A stretch of DNA of 53,522 nucleotides from DATILL01 sp035476575 (GCA_035476575.1 DATILL010000087.1:1-53522); one strand, 5' to 3'; positions 1 to 8,069 are shown, counted from the first letter of the stretch. Made by a program: numbers and translations. Notes: generated by a model not told the origin, from the sequence alone.

Positions 1-568
1 CCAGGTGGAGCAGCAGCTCCGGCTGACCATTGAGGCGCTGCGGGAGCGTCAGGAGCATGAGCTGGTTAACAACACCGAGTTCGGGCTGCTGCGCAACGCC
101 GACCTCAAGCAGCGCATCCCCACCCGCGGCGGGCCGCCCACACCCGACGACCTCGACGAGATACTCAGCCGGCGGCGGAAGTCGCGGTACTTCCTGGCCC
201 ACCCGCAGGCGATCGCGGCGTTCGGCCGGGAATGCACCCGGCGCGGGATCTACCCGAACCCGGTCGAGCTGCAGGGCCGGCCGGTGATGGCCTGGCGCGG
301 CGTACCCATCCTGCCGTGCAACAAGATCCCGATCACCAGCAACCGCACCACCTCCATCCTGGTCATGCGGACCGGAGAGGAGGACGAAGGCGTGATCGGC
401 CTGCACCAGACCGGCATCCCCGACGAGTACCAGCCCAGCCTGTCGGTGCGGTTCATGGGCGTCAACGAGCAGGCCGTCATCTCCTACCTGGTCAGCGCCT
501 ACTACTCCGCGGCCGTCCTCGTCCCGGACGCGCTCGGCGTTCTCGAGAACGTCGAGCTCGGACGCTGA
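1..568 (+). CDS. Family 2 encapsulin shell protein, C-terminal part (5' end outside window)
   Basis: The reading frame is open from base 2 to the TGA at 566-568, giving about 188 residues of the C-terminal half of an HK97-fold family 2 encapsulin shell protein. Recognisable stretches are ELVNNTEFGLL near the visible N-terminus, the RRRKSRYFLAHPQAI region, and the ending with GVIGLHQTGIPDEYQPSLS and ISYLVSAYYSAAVLVPDALGVLENV. Shell proteins of this family self-assemble into protein compartments around an enzyme cargo. The next gene, 15 bp downstream, is the polyprenyl-transferase cargo type, which supports the call and suggests one operon. Whether the missing N-terminal half carries the cyclic-nucleotide-binding insert of subfamily 2B cannot be seen. 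I am fairly sure of the family and unsure of the subfamily. Confidence 0.85.
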   Translation, partial: QVEQQLRLTIEALRERQEHELVNNTEFGLLRNADLKQRIPTRGGPPTPDDLDEILSRRRKSRYFLAHPQAIAAFGRECTRRGIYPNPVELQGRPVMAWRGVPILPCNKIPITSNRTTSILVMRTGEEDEGVIGLHQTGIPDEYQPSLSVRFMGVNEQAVISYLVSAYYSAAVLVPDALGVLENVELGR

Positions 569-583
569 GAAGGTGACAGGCGA

Positions 584-1624
584 ATGGTCCGCGCTGAGGT
601 GATCGCCGGGGGCCGGCCGGTGCGCGAGGTGCTGGCCTGGAGCCGCGGCCTGGTCGACCCCGCCCTGCGCGCGGCGGTCGACACCCTGCCCGCCTCGATG
701 CGGCGCATCGCCGGCTACCACCTGGGCTGGTGGGACGAGCACGGCCGGCCCACCGAGTCCGACAGCGGCAAGGCGATCCGCCCGGCGCTGGCCCTGCTGG
801 CGGCCCAGGCTGTCTGCGGCAGCCCGGCGACGGCGGTGCCGGGCGCGGTCGCCGTCGAGCTGGTGCACAACTTCTCCCTCCTGCACGACGACGTGATGGA
901 CGGCGACCAGGTCCGCCGGCACCGGCCCACGGCCTGGGCCGTGTTCGGGCGCAGCGCGGCGATCCTGGCCGGGGACGCGCTGCTGACCTGGGCGTTCGAC
1001 GTGCTCGCCGGCAGTGGCCACCCGGCCACCCGGGAGGCGATGCGGATGCTCAGCGCGGCGGTGCTGGAGCTGGTCGACGGGCAGAACGCGGACATCACGT
1101 TCGAGGAACGCGGCGACGTCGACCTGCCCGAGTGCCTCAACATGGCGGCGCACAAGACCGGCGCCTTGCTGGGGTGCGCGTGCGCCGTCGGTGGGTTGTT
1201 CGGCGGCGGTCGCCCGGAGCAGGTGGCGGGCCTGCGCCGTTTCGGCGCCGACCTGGGCCTGGCCTTCCAGCATGTCGACGACATCCTGGGCATCTGGGGA
1301 GACCCGGCGCTGACCGGCAAGCCGGTCTACTCGGACCTGTACAACCGCAAGAAGTCGCTGCCGGTGGTTGCGGCGTTGAGCTCGGGTACGCCGGCCGGGC
1401 ACGAGCTGGCCGCGCTCTACCGCGGCGACCAGCCGTTGCCGGCCACCGAGCTGGCTCGCGCCGCGGAGCTGGTCGAGCTGGCTGGTGGGCGGGCCTGGAG
1501 CCAGGCCCAGGCCGACGAGCTGCTGGCCCGGGCGCTGCGCCACCTGGCGGCGGCCGACCCGATCGCGGGCGCCGCCGCGGAGCTGGCCGCGCTGGCCCGG
1601 CTCGCCACCCGCCGCGACCACTGA
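584..1624 (+). CDS. Polyprenyl diphosphate synthase, encapsulin cargo type
   Basis: This 346-residue protein is a trans-isoprenyl diphosphate synthase that would condense isopentenyl diphosphate with an allylic diphosphate. Visible motifs are GKAIRP (62-67), the first Asp-rich motif DDVMD (102-106) followed by RR (111-112), and the second motif DDILGIWGD (232-240). The opening segment, with VLAWSRGLVDPALRAAVD and AGYHLGWWDE, is typical of the polyprenyl transferases annotated as family 2 encapsulin cargo. The start at ATG 584 follows a purine-rich GAGAAGG at 569-575. Such cargo enzymes usually carry a long disordered N-terminal loading region; here only about a dozen residues precede the conserved part, so loading may differ or the true start may be wrong. 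Chain length of the product cannot be predicted. Confidence 0.88.
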   Translation: MVRAEVIAGGRPVREVLAWSRGLVDPALRAAVDTLPASMRRIAGYHLGWWDEHGRPTESDSGKAIRPALALLAAQAVCGSPATAVPGAVAVELVHNFSLLHDDVMDGDQVRRHRPTAWAVFGRSAAILAGDALLTWAFDVLAGSGHPATREAMRMLSAAVLELVDGQNADITFEERGDVDLPECLNMAAHKTGALLGCACAVGGLFGGGRPEQVAGLRRFGADLGLAFQHVDDILGIWGDPALTGKPVYSDLYNRKKSLPVVAALSSGTPAGHELAALYRGDQPLPATELARAAELVELAGGRAWSQAQADELLARALRHLAAADPIAGAAAELAALARLATRRDH

Positions 1625-1636
1625 CCGCCGACCGAC

Positions 1637-2917
1637 TCAGGGATATGGGTCGTACCAACGCTTGTCGCCGGCCACCACGTCCCCGTGCACCGTCGCTGCG
1701 GCGTGGAAGTGGACGCCGGGCGAGGGGACCTGCCGGTCCGGGTGCGGCGCCCAGGTCGGGAGCCCGGGCAGCGCACCAGTGACCGACGCCGGCAGCCAGA
1801 ACGCGGCGGCCGCCTCGGTCGGGTCGGCGAGCTCGGTGAGCAGCCGCAGCGCGGCGGGCGGCGCGTCCGGACCTGACCACAGCGGGTCGCCGCCCCAGCG
1901 CGGCACGCCGAGCCCGGCGAACGCGCGGGCCAACGTGCCCTGCTCGGCGGCGCCGGGCCGCTCGACCACGTACGCCGGATGCGGCAGCCCCGCGCCATCG
2001 GGTGCGAGCGCGGCGCCGACCGCGTCGACCAGCCGGCCGTCGAGGTGGCCCACGCCGGCCAGCCCGACCCGCAGCCGGAACACGGCTCCCTGGTAGCGCC
2101 GGGCGGCGTCCCGGTAGAGCCGCTCGGCCAGCACCGCGGCCGGGTCGGGCGCCAGCCGCTGCGCCGAGCGGCCGTAGATCCCCGCCCGGTAGAGTTCGCC
2201 CTCGCGCGCGAGCGGGCCGAGCTGGCCCGCGATCGCGGCCAGGAGCTGGGTGAACTCCGGCGGCACCCGCCACGGCTCCAGCCCGACGGTCAGCATGGTC
2301 GGCGTCTGGACGGCGAGCAGGGCGTCGAGCACCGGGAGCCAGCGCCGCGGGTTGGGCTGGAACGGCGCGACGGCGAAGTAGTACCGCACGCCCGCGTCCG
2401 GCCGGGCCGGCGTCGCGACGAGGCAACGTCGGCGCAGCTCGGCGAGCTCTACCCGCTGCTCCGGGCTGAACGGGCGCAGCGCGGCCCGCAGCTCCTCCGG
2501 GTCGTCGATCGGGACGCCGGCGACGTGGCCGGGCAGCCCGGCCAGCCGGGCGGCGGCGGACCCAGCGTTCGACCGGGCCCGCTCCTCGGTGGCGCCGCCG
2601 GCCCGGCCGAGCAGCCAGCCGCTGAGCCAGCCGGTGCGCTGGCCGGTGCTCGGTGTGGCGACCCAACGGGCCTCGACCGCACTGTCGTCGTCGGTGCCGA
2701 GCTGCCGTTCCAGGAACCGGACGTCCTCGGCGTGGGCGTCGCGGTACCGCCCGTTCTCGCTCAGGTCGGCGTACCCGCGGGTCTGGGTGAGGTCGGTCGC
2801 CGCGGTGAGCCGGACGCCGAACCAGGCCCGCCAGCCGTCCGTGGAGCGGCCGACCAGCAGGCCGCCTGCCCCGCCGCCCAACTCAGGACGACCGGCTGAT
2901 CGGTCCGAGCGGCACAT
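1637..2917 (-). CDS. Uncharacterised protein with C-terminal GDVVxGDK tail
   Basis: A 426-residue soluble protein that I do not recognise. It is rich in Ala, Arg and Leu, has no signal peptide and no clear membrane segment, and no P-loop is visible. Its last 30 residues contain GVHF, then VHGDVVAGDK, then an aromatic residue. This repeats the ending of the cyclase-like protein two genes upstream (GIHF, VRGDVVGGDK), so the two products probably share a small C-terminal module. The start used (ATG 2917) overlaps the 3' end of the preceding gene by 35 bp, implying coupled translation; a later start near 2880 is possible. It is the last gene of a leftward three-gene set and ends 12 bp from the convergent polyprenyl synthase gene. 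Function unknown; a partner or effector of the cyclase-like protein is an inference. Confidence 0.7.
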   Translation of the reverse strand: MCRSDRSAGRPELGGGAGGLLVGRSTDGWRAWFGVRLTAATDLTQTRGYADLSENGRYRDAHAEDVRFLERQLGTDDDSAVEARWVATPSTGQRTGWLSGWLLGRAGGATEERARSNAGSAAARLAGLPGHVAGVPIDDPEELRAALRPFSPEQRVELAELRRRCLVATPARPDAGVRYYFAVAPFQPNPRRWLPVLDALLAVQTPTMLTVGLEPWRVPPEFTQLLAAIAGQLGPLAREGELYRAGIYGRSAQRLAPDPAAVLAERLYRDAARRYQGAVFRLRVGLAGVGHLDGRLVDAVGAALAPDGAGLPHPAYVVERPGAAEQGTLARAFAGLGVPRWGGDPLWSGPDAPPAALRLLTELADPTEAAAAFWLPASVTGALPGLPTWAPHPDRQVPSPGVHFHAAATVHGDVVAGDKRWYDPYP

Positions 2918-3707
2918 CGTCGCCGAAGGTGGCCGTGCTACCGAACGTCGGGGCCATGGGCTGCTGCCGCGTCTCGGCGGCCGCGGCCTCGATGGCGCCG
3001 CGCAGCGAGTTGTGCACGACCTCCCGCAGCGCCTTGGCCGGCTCCACCATCAGCAGGATCTCGAGTGGTCCCTGCTTGCTGAACTTGTCCGCGATCCAGC
3101 GTCCGACCATGCGTGCCGGCCGCTGCCGCCGCCACAGCGTCCAGCCCAGGAAAAGGTCCGCGCCGTAGGCGAACACCGAGACATACGCCGAGTACTTGTC
3201 GGAGCGGATCCGGAGGATCTTGCGGTCCCCGCGGCCCGCTGGCGCGCTGTGGGTCGTGCGCTCGGTCACCTCGGCCGGCACCCGATGCTCCTCGGTGAGG
3301 GACCGGTAGATCTTCCAGTACGCCTGTGGAGCGACCCCGGCCCGGTCATCCAACACCAGGTGCCAGTCGCTGAGCAGCTCGTCGTACGGCAACAGCGTCC
3401 ATACCAGGAGGGCGACACCCAACAGGAAGATGAAGAAGCCACCGCTGCTCACGATGCCGGTCATGATCAGGCCACTGATGATCATCAGGATCGAGACGAA
3501 CACGTTGCGCAGGATCCGTTTGGCGGTGGTCGAGTCCACCACGTCGAGGAACTTGTCCTCGACCTCGCCGGCCCGCTGGTAGAGCAGCCGAATTCCGACG
3601 TAGGTCTCCTGCGGCGCCACCACGTCGCCGGCGGCCCATCTGCTCTGGGTAGTGTGCTGGTTGGGGTTCACGATCATCCATATCCAAGGCTGGGAGCAGG
3701 AAAGCAT
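2883..3707 (-). CDS. Two-helix membrane protein, uncharacterised
   Basis: A 274-residue protein with two adjacent hydrophobic segments at roughly residues 68-88 and 90-106 (VFVSILMIISGLIMTGIV and FFIFLLGVALLVWTLL), preceded by a charged 65-residue region and followed by about 165 cytosolic-type residues rich in Arg and Glu. No catalytic motif is visible. It lies between a nucleotide-cyclase-like gene and a gene sharing that cyclase's tail, and overlaps the latter. In outline a small membrane protein next to a class III cyclase resembles Pycsar operons, in which a membrane effector responds to a cyclic pyrimidine nucleotide, but I see no recognisable cyclic-nucleotide-binding fold here. The start could also be the ATG at 3677. 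Confident that it is a real membrane protein gene; function unknown. Confidence 0.72.
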   Translation of the reverse strand: MLSCSQPWIWMIVNPNQHTTQSRWAAGDVVAPQETYVGIRLLYQRAGEVEDKFLDVVDSTTAKRILRNVFVSILMIISGLIMTGIVSSGGFFIFLLGVALLVWTLLPYDELLSDWHLVLDDRAGVAPQAYWKIYRSLTEEHRVPAEVTERTTHSAPAGRGDRKILRIRSDKYSAYVSVFAYGADLFLGWTLWRRQRPARMVGRWIADKFSKQGPLEILLMVEPAKALREVVHNSLRGAIEAAAAETRQQPMAPTFGSTATFGDDVPLGPISRSS

Positions 3708-3835
3708 CAGGATCTCGGCCGCAGCCCTGTCCTGTCATGGGTTGATATGAGGTTCACCCTTCTGTGGGACTACGGCGACCTTTTGTGTCAGGTGTTTGGC
3801 CACGCCTGCCATGCTGGACAAATGGTGGACGCCGG

Positions 3836-4603
3836 TTAGCGCCCGTCGCCGTACACATGCTTGTCGCCACCGACCACGTCGCCCCGGACGTCAACCGGAC
3901 CAGCGAAATGGATTCCGCCGCGGCCGCCGTTCGGCGTAAGGTGATCGGCGGGCGGTGGCGCCGGCGCCAGCGTGGCCGGGCCCGGCTCCGCTCCAACGGG
4001 AGCCGGCGGGGCATGCCGGGGGAGGTGGAGCCACGCCCGGGTGGTGGTCTCCTTGACCCGTACGGTGACCGGGACGTACACGTCGGGGTCGATCCCGCCG
4101 TCGCCGTCGGCGATCACATCCTGGTAGAAGGAGTCGGAGGCCGCCACGGCGACGGTCGCGGTCTCCGGGGCCGTGGCCAGCGCGTTCCTGAGCGCAGGGG
4201 CGTCCAGCAGGCGGGCGAGCAGGTTCACGGCTCGGCTGGTGAGGTCGAACTCGTCGTACCGGACCTCCCCGGCGTGCAGCGCGACCCGCACCCGGATCTG
4301 GGTGGCGGGACCGGCCTGCCGGTTGTGCCGCCGCAGCAGCCCGGCCAGCGTGTCGAGCAGCGGGTCGACCAGCCGCGACTTCGGGAGCTCGGGTGGGACG
4401 ACCACGATCATCCCGTCGCCCTGGTGGATGTGCTCGCATGCCGACCAGTCGATCCCGCTGGACTCGAACGACTCCCGCACCGCGTTGAACAGCACGGTGC
4501 GGACCGTCGCCAGCGCATTGCCCTTACGCCGCGGGTCACCCCACTTTTCCACATCGACGGAGAAGAGTGCCCGATGCAGCGGCTCGGTTGCGGACATGTT
4601 CAC
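3836..4603 (-). CDS. Class III nucleotide-cyclase-like protein
   Basis: A 255-residue stand-alone cyclase-homology domain. The fold markers are in order: FSVDVEKWG with the first metal-binding Asp at D17, HQGDGMIVVV with the second Asp at D63, VRVALHAGEV (105-114), and AVNLLARLL with Asn127 and Arg131 in the NxxxR spacing that stabilises the transition state in class III cyclases. All catalytic positions I can locate are kept, so activity is plausible; base specificity cannot be read off. A Pro-rich linker (about 195-225) leads to a tail with GIHF and VRGDVVGGDK. The start is GTG 4603 or ATG 4597. The gene heads a leftward set with a two-helix membrane protein and a protein sharing its tail, and is divergent from a Crp/Fnr regulator. 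It could be a Pycsar-like defence cyclase or a signalling cyclase. Confidence 0.75.
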   Translation of the reverse strand: MNMSATEPLHRALFSVDVEKWGDPRRKGNALATVRTVLFNAVRESFESSGIDWSACEHIHQGDGMIVVVPPELPKSRLVDPLLDTLAGLLRRHNRQAGPATQIRVRVALHAGEVRYDEFDLTSRAVNLLARLLDAPALRNALATAPETATVAVAASDSFYQDVIADGDGGIDPDVYVPVTVRVKETTTRAWLHLPRHAPPAPVGAEPGPATLAPAPPPADHLTPNGGRGGIHFAGPVDVRGDVVGGDKHVYGDGR

Positions 4604-4684
4604 CGTCTAATATTCGGTCGTATGACAGGTCTACGGCAGAGTACCGCACGAGTCACTGGGCTGGCGGCGGGCAATGGAGGGCGG
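4604..4684. promoter_or_regulatory. Divergent promoter region between cyclase-like and Crp-like genes
   Basis: This 81-bp gap separates two divergent starts. It holds a locally AT-rich element, TAATATT at about 4608-4614, standing out in GC-rich sequence and lying only a few bases from the cyclase-like start, so that transcript may be leaderless. A GGAGGG at about 4676-4681 sits just before the Crp-like ATG at 4685. No clear Crp half-sites were identified. Confidence 0.4.
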
Positions 4685-5374
4685 ATGGATGAGCGTCGGC
4701 TCGGCTATTCGGGCGTCTTCTGGAGCCTGCTGAACGACGAGCAACGGGAGGCGGTGAGTGCCGCCGCGACGGTGCGCCGGTTTCCGCCGAACACCGTTCT
4801 TGTTCGCGAGGGAGACCACTCACGGTCGGTGTATGTCCTGACCTCCGGGCAGGTCAAGGTGATGTCAGCCGGGCCGGGCGGGCACGACGCCGTGCTCGCC
4901 CTCCTCAGCCCCGGCCACATCATCGGGGAGATGGCCGCGATCGACAGCATGCCCCGCTCGGCGACGGCGCGCAGCGTCGACGAGGTCACCGCGCTGTGGC
5001 TGTCCGAGCAGGCGTTCGCCGGGCTGCTCCGCGACCAGCCGGGCATCGTCGCCGTCGTCCTGAAGATCATGACCGCCCGGCTGCGGTACGCCAACCTGCG
5101 GCGCACGGAGTACGGCGACAGCCCAGCGCCGGCCCGGCTCGCCGCCCTGCTGGTCGAGCTCGCCGACCGGTACGGGACCGCGACGCCGGACGGGACGCTC
5201 ATCAGGCTGCAGCTCAGCCAGCACGACCTGGCGGGGCTGGTCGCCGCCTCGCCGGTGGCCGTCACCCGCGCGCTGAAGGCACTGCGGGACCAGCACGTGA
5301 TCAGCACCGGCCGGCAGCGGGTGGTCATCCATCAGCTCGACGTCCTGCGCACTCTCGCCGCCCCGCCGTCCTGA
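4685..5374 (+). CDS. Crp/Fnr-family transcriptional regulator
   Basis: A 229-residue cyclic-nucleotide-type regulator. Residues about 11-130 form the sensory jelly-roll: FPPNTVLVREGD, SGQVKVM, and the cassette GEMAAIDSMPRSATA (81-95) with Glu82 and Arg91-Ser92 in the positions that hold cyclic nucleotide phosphate and ribose in Crp. A long dimer helix (about 118-138) is followed by a winged helix-turn-helix (LSQHDLAGLVAASPVAVTRAL, about 177-198). Start at ATG 4685 is favoured by a GGAGGG ribosome site; an in-frame ATG at 4622 lacks one. It is divergent from the cyclase-like gene and 76 bp upstream of a restriction-modification pair. It may respond to the neighbouring cyclase product or control the R-M genes; both are inferences. 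Confidence 0.9.
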   Translation: MDERRLGYSGVFWSLLNDEQREAVSAAATVRRFPPNTVLVREGDHSRSVYVLTSGQVKVMSAGPGGHDAVLALLSPGHIIGEMAAIDSMPRSATARSVDEVTALWLSEQAFAGLLRDQPGIVAVVLKIMTARLRYANLRRTEYGDSPAPARLAALLVELADRYGTATPDGTLIRLQLSQHDLAGLVAASPVAVTRALKALRDQHVISTGRQRVVIHQLDVLRTLAAPPS

Positions 5375-5450
5375 GGTGCGTACGGCGGCCCGCCCCCGGC
5401 GTGGCGCTCCTTCGGAAAGATGTCAGCCGCGCCAGCTAGGGTCGGCCCCC

Positions 5451-7160
5451 GTGACAGTCGACGCTGCCCGCCCTCCGGTCCACGGTCCGGCCTACGGTCC
5501 GGTCCACGGCGAGGTGTTCACCCGTCGCTGGGTGGTCGAGGTGATGCTCGACCTGGTCGGGTACACCGCCGACCGGGAGCTGGCCGCGATCCGTCTGGTC
5601 GAGCCCGCGTGCGGCAGCGGCGCGTTCCTCATCCCGGCGGTGGAGCGGCTGCTGGCCAGCCTGGGCGGTGCCGGGATCGACGAGACGAGGCTGCGCTGCG
5701 CAGTCTCGTCGTTCGACATCCAGGAGCGAAACGTCCAGCACTGCCGCCACGCGGTCGCCGGTGTCCTGGTGCGGCACGGGGCGTCGCCCCAGGTTGCGGA
5801 CCGGCTCGCGCGGTCCTGGGTGCGCCACGAGGACTACCTGTTGTCCGCCCGGGCGCATGCGGGGTTGTTCGACACCCACCTTCCCGCCGACGTGGACGTC
5901 GTCATCGGAAACCCGCCGTACGTGCGGTTGGAGGACGTCTCGGATCAGATCAGCGCGGAGTACCGGTCACGATGGCCCACCATGCTCGGCCGTGCCGACA
6001 TCTTCGTCGGGTTCTATGAGCGGGCACTGCGATCGCTGAAGCCGGGCGGACGGCTCGGGTTCATCTGCGCCGACCGGTGGATGCGCAACCAGTACGGCGC
6101 GGCGCTCCGCAAGCTTGTGGCCGATGGCTACAGCGTCGACCTGGTGTGGACCATGCATGACGTGGACGCCTTCGAGGCGCTGGTCAGCGCGTACCCGGCG
6201 ATCACCGTCCTCAGCCGTCAGGGCCAGGGATCTCCGGTCGTGGCCGAGACTGACCGGGATTTCGGCGCGCGCTCCGCCCGCGAGCTGGCTCAATGGACGC
6301 TGGCGAGCACACTCAGCGCCACCACCGGACCGGGCTACCGAGCCTTTCGCCTTCCGCGCTGGTTTCCGGGCGATGAGCTGTGGCCGGCCGGCGGCCCGGA
6401 ACGGCTCGCCCTGGTTGAGCACCTCAACGACCGCTTCGCACCGCTGCATGATCCAGCGGGCGGTACCCGAGTGGGAATCGGTGTCGCGACCGGAGCGGAT
6501 GACGTGTTTGTGACGACTGACGACACCCTGGTCGAACGTGACCGGCTGCTGCCTCTTTCGATGGTGGCGGACACCCGCTCGGGCCAGCTCCGATGGAGTG
6601 GGCGGTATCTGGTGAACCCGTGGGCGCCGGACGGGACGCTGGTGGATCTGGCCGCCTACCCGCGGTTCGCCGGTTACCTGGAGGGCCATCGTGGCGAACT
6701 TGGCCGGCGTTACATCGTCCGCAACGGCAGATGCTGGTACCAGACCATCGACAAGGTCAACCATGCCGTGACGGCACAGCCGAAGCTCCTGATCCAGGAC
6801 ATGCGAGCCGCCATCAACCCGGTGCTCGACCCCGGCGGACACTACCCGCACCACAACCTCTACTACGTGGTGTCGAGCACGTGGGACATGGAAGTGCTGG
6901 GCGGGCTGCTGCTCTCCCGCGTCGCGCAGGCGTTTATCGAGGCCTACTGCGTGCGGATGCGCGGGAACACCCTGCGATTTCAGGCGCAGTACCTCAAGAG
7001 GATCCGTGTCCCGCGACAGGCGGACATCCCTGCCGCCGTGCGTGACTCCCTGCGTACGGCGTTCCGGGCGCGGGACGTCGCGGCGGCCACCCACGCCGCG
7101 CTGGACGCCTATGGGCTTGACCACGACCAGCTCTGCCTGTCGGGATCCGAGGACGTATGA
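5451..7160 (+). CDS. Adenine-specific DNA methyltransferase of a XhoI/PaeR7I-type R-M system
   Basis: A 569-residue gamma-type N6-adenine DNA methyltransferase. The SAM-binding motif VEPACGSGAFL lies at 50-60 and the catalytic NPPY at 154-157 (VVIGNPPYVRLED), with a long C-terminal target-recognition part ending near YCVRMRGNTLRFQAQYLKRI. The start is taken as GTG 5451, where the conserved Taq/Eco57I-like sequence begins; the ribosome site is weak, so initiation may be leaderless. The stop overlaps the endonuclease gene by 4 bp (ATGA at 7157-7160). Because that neighbour is a XhoI/PaeR7I homologue, the predicted target is CTCGAG with methylation of the adenine, protecting the host. Function is confident; specificity is inferred from the partner. 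Confidence 0.9.
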   Translation: MTVDAARPPVHGPAYGPVHGEVFTRRWVVEVMLDLVGYTADRELAAIRLVEPACGSGAFLIPAVERLLASLGGAGIDETRLRCAVSSFDIQERNVQHCRHAVAGVLVRHGASPQVADRLARSWVRHEDYLLSARAHAGLFDTHLPADVDVVIGNPPYVRLEDVSDQISAEYRSRWPTMLGRADIFVGFYERALRSLKPGGRLGFICADRWMRNQYGAALRKLVADGYSVDLVWTMHDVDAFEALVSAYPAITVLSRQGQGSPVVAETDRDFGARSARELAQWTLASTLSATTGPGYRAFRLPRWFPGDELWPAGGPERLALVEHLNDRFAPLHDPAGGTRVGIGVATGADDVFVTTDDTLVERDRLLPLSMVADTRSGQLRWSGRYLVNPWAPDGTLVDLAAYPRFAGYLEGHRGELGRRYIVRNGRCWYQTIDKVNHAVTAQPKLLIQDMRAAINPVLDPGGHYPHHNLYYVVSSTWDMEVLGGLLLSRVAQAFIEAYCVRMRGNTLRFQAQYLKRIRVPRQADIPAAVRDSLRTAFRARDVAAATHAALDAYGLDHDQLCLSGSEDV

Positions 7161-7873
7161 CAGTCGAGCTGCCCAGCCAGCGTGTGCAGCACGCGATGGA
7201 GAGCTTCTGGTTTACCCGGGACGAGCAGACGTCGAGGTTGGACGATGGGGGCGCCGCCGGCGGTGCGGCTCGGGCGAATGGCCACATGGGGGAGGTGGCG
7301 CGGCTCGTCGCCGATCTCTTTCTTGACGCGGGCATCGCCCCAGCGGATATCAGAACGGGGCAACCCTACCTTCCCGGCTACTACCGAGTGCGCAAGCAAT
7401 GGGACCTGGTCGTCACCCATCACGGGTACCTCGTCGCGGCGGTGGAGTTCAAGTCACAGGTCGGAAGCGTGGGGAAGAACTACAACAACCGGTTCGAGGA
7501 GGCACTGGGCTCCGCCACTGACGCACTGACCGCTCAGCGGAAGTTTCAACCATACGGGGTGGTGCCGCCGTGGCTGGCGTATGTCTTCGTGTTGCAGGAG
7601 TCCGCTGAGACGGAAGCACCGCGCCGCGCCAGCGCTATCTTCCCGCCGGACCCCGAGTTCAGCGGTCTCTCCTATAACCAGCGGTACCAGATGATGCTGA
7701 CCCGGTTCTTAGGGGATCATATCTACCACGCCTGCTGGTTTGTCACCACCCGGCGAAACGCCGACACATCGGTAACCTTTGAAGAGCCGCTGCCGATCGC
7801 CACCGGTAGATCCTTTGCCGCGGCTGTGGAGGGACGGGTCAACTACGTGCGTACGGTGGCCGCGCAGGAATGA
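7157..7873 (+). CDS. XhoI/PaeR7I-family type II restriction endonuclease
   Basis: A 238-residue protein that matches the XhoI/PaeR7I family closely in the catalytic core: KQWDLVV (80-86), then AAVEFKSQVGSVGKNYNNR (94-112) and FEEALGSATD. The PD-(D/E)xK residues are Asp83, Glu97 and Lys99. PaeR7I and XhoI cut CTCGAG, so that is the predicted target. Translation is coupled to the methyltransferase through the ATGA overlap, so methylation is made first. CTCGAG occurs in this window, for example at 542-547 and 19018-19023, and would need protection. Codon use looks slightly less GC-extreme than neighbouring genes, in keeping with a mobile R-M unit. All key residues are intact. Confidence 0.92.
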   Translation: MTVELPSQRVQHAMESFWFTRDEQTSRLDDGGAAGGAARANGHMGEVARLVADLFLDAGIAPADIRTGQPYLPGYYRVRKQWDLVVTHHGYLVAAVEFKSQVGSVGKNYNNRFEEALGSATDALTAQRKFQPYGVVPPWLAYVFVLQESAETEAPRRASAIFPPDPEFSGLSYNQRYQMMLTRFLGDHIYHACWFVTTRRNADTSVTFEEPLPIATGRSFAAAVEGRVNYVRTVAAQE

Positions 7874-8021
7874 CCAGGCTCATGCGCTTAGAGCAGCCAC
7901 GCCGCTCGGTGGAGATCCGGGTCACGTTGACGATGTGCGCGGCGTGGTGGTGATCACGGCCGGCGTACGGCTGAATGGTGTATCTCGCTGGCACCGAGCG
8001 GCCGTCGCTGGCAGGCTGCGG

Positions 8022-8069
8022 GTGACCCAGCGATCGTGTGACCCAGTGGTCGGGTGACCCAGTGGTCGG
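8022..8069. repeat. Three tandem 16-bp units upstream of the sialidase-like gene
   Basis: Three head-to-tail 16-bp units start at 8022, 8038 and 8054. The last two are GTGACCCAGTGGTCGG, the first diverges in its second half. They lie 15-63 bp before the sialidase-like start, so they could be binding sites or simple slippage repeats. Confidence 0.7.

Noticed and set aside
3764..4684. N-terminal extension of the Crp-like protein to 3764
   Set aside because: The extra 307 codons are antisense to the cyclase-like gene; the sensory domain and ribosome site place the start at 4685.
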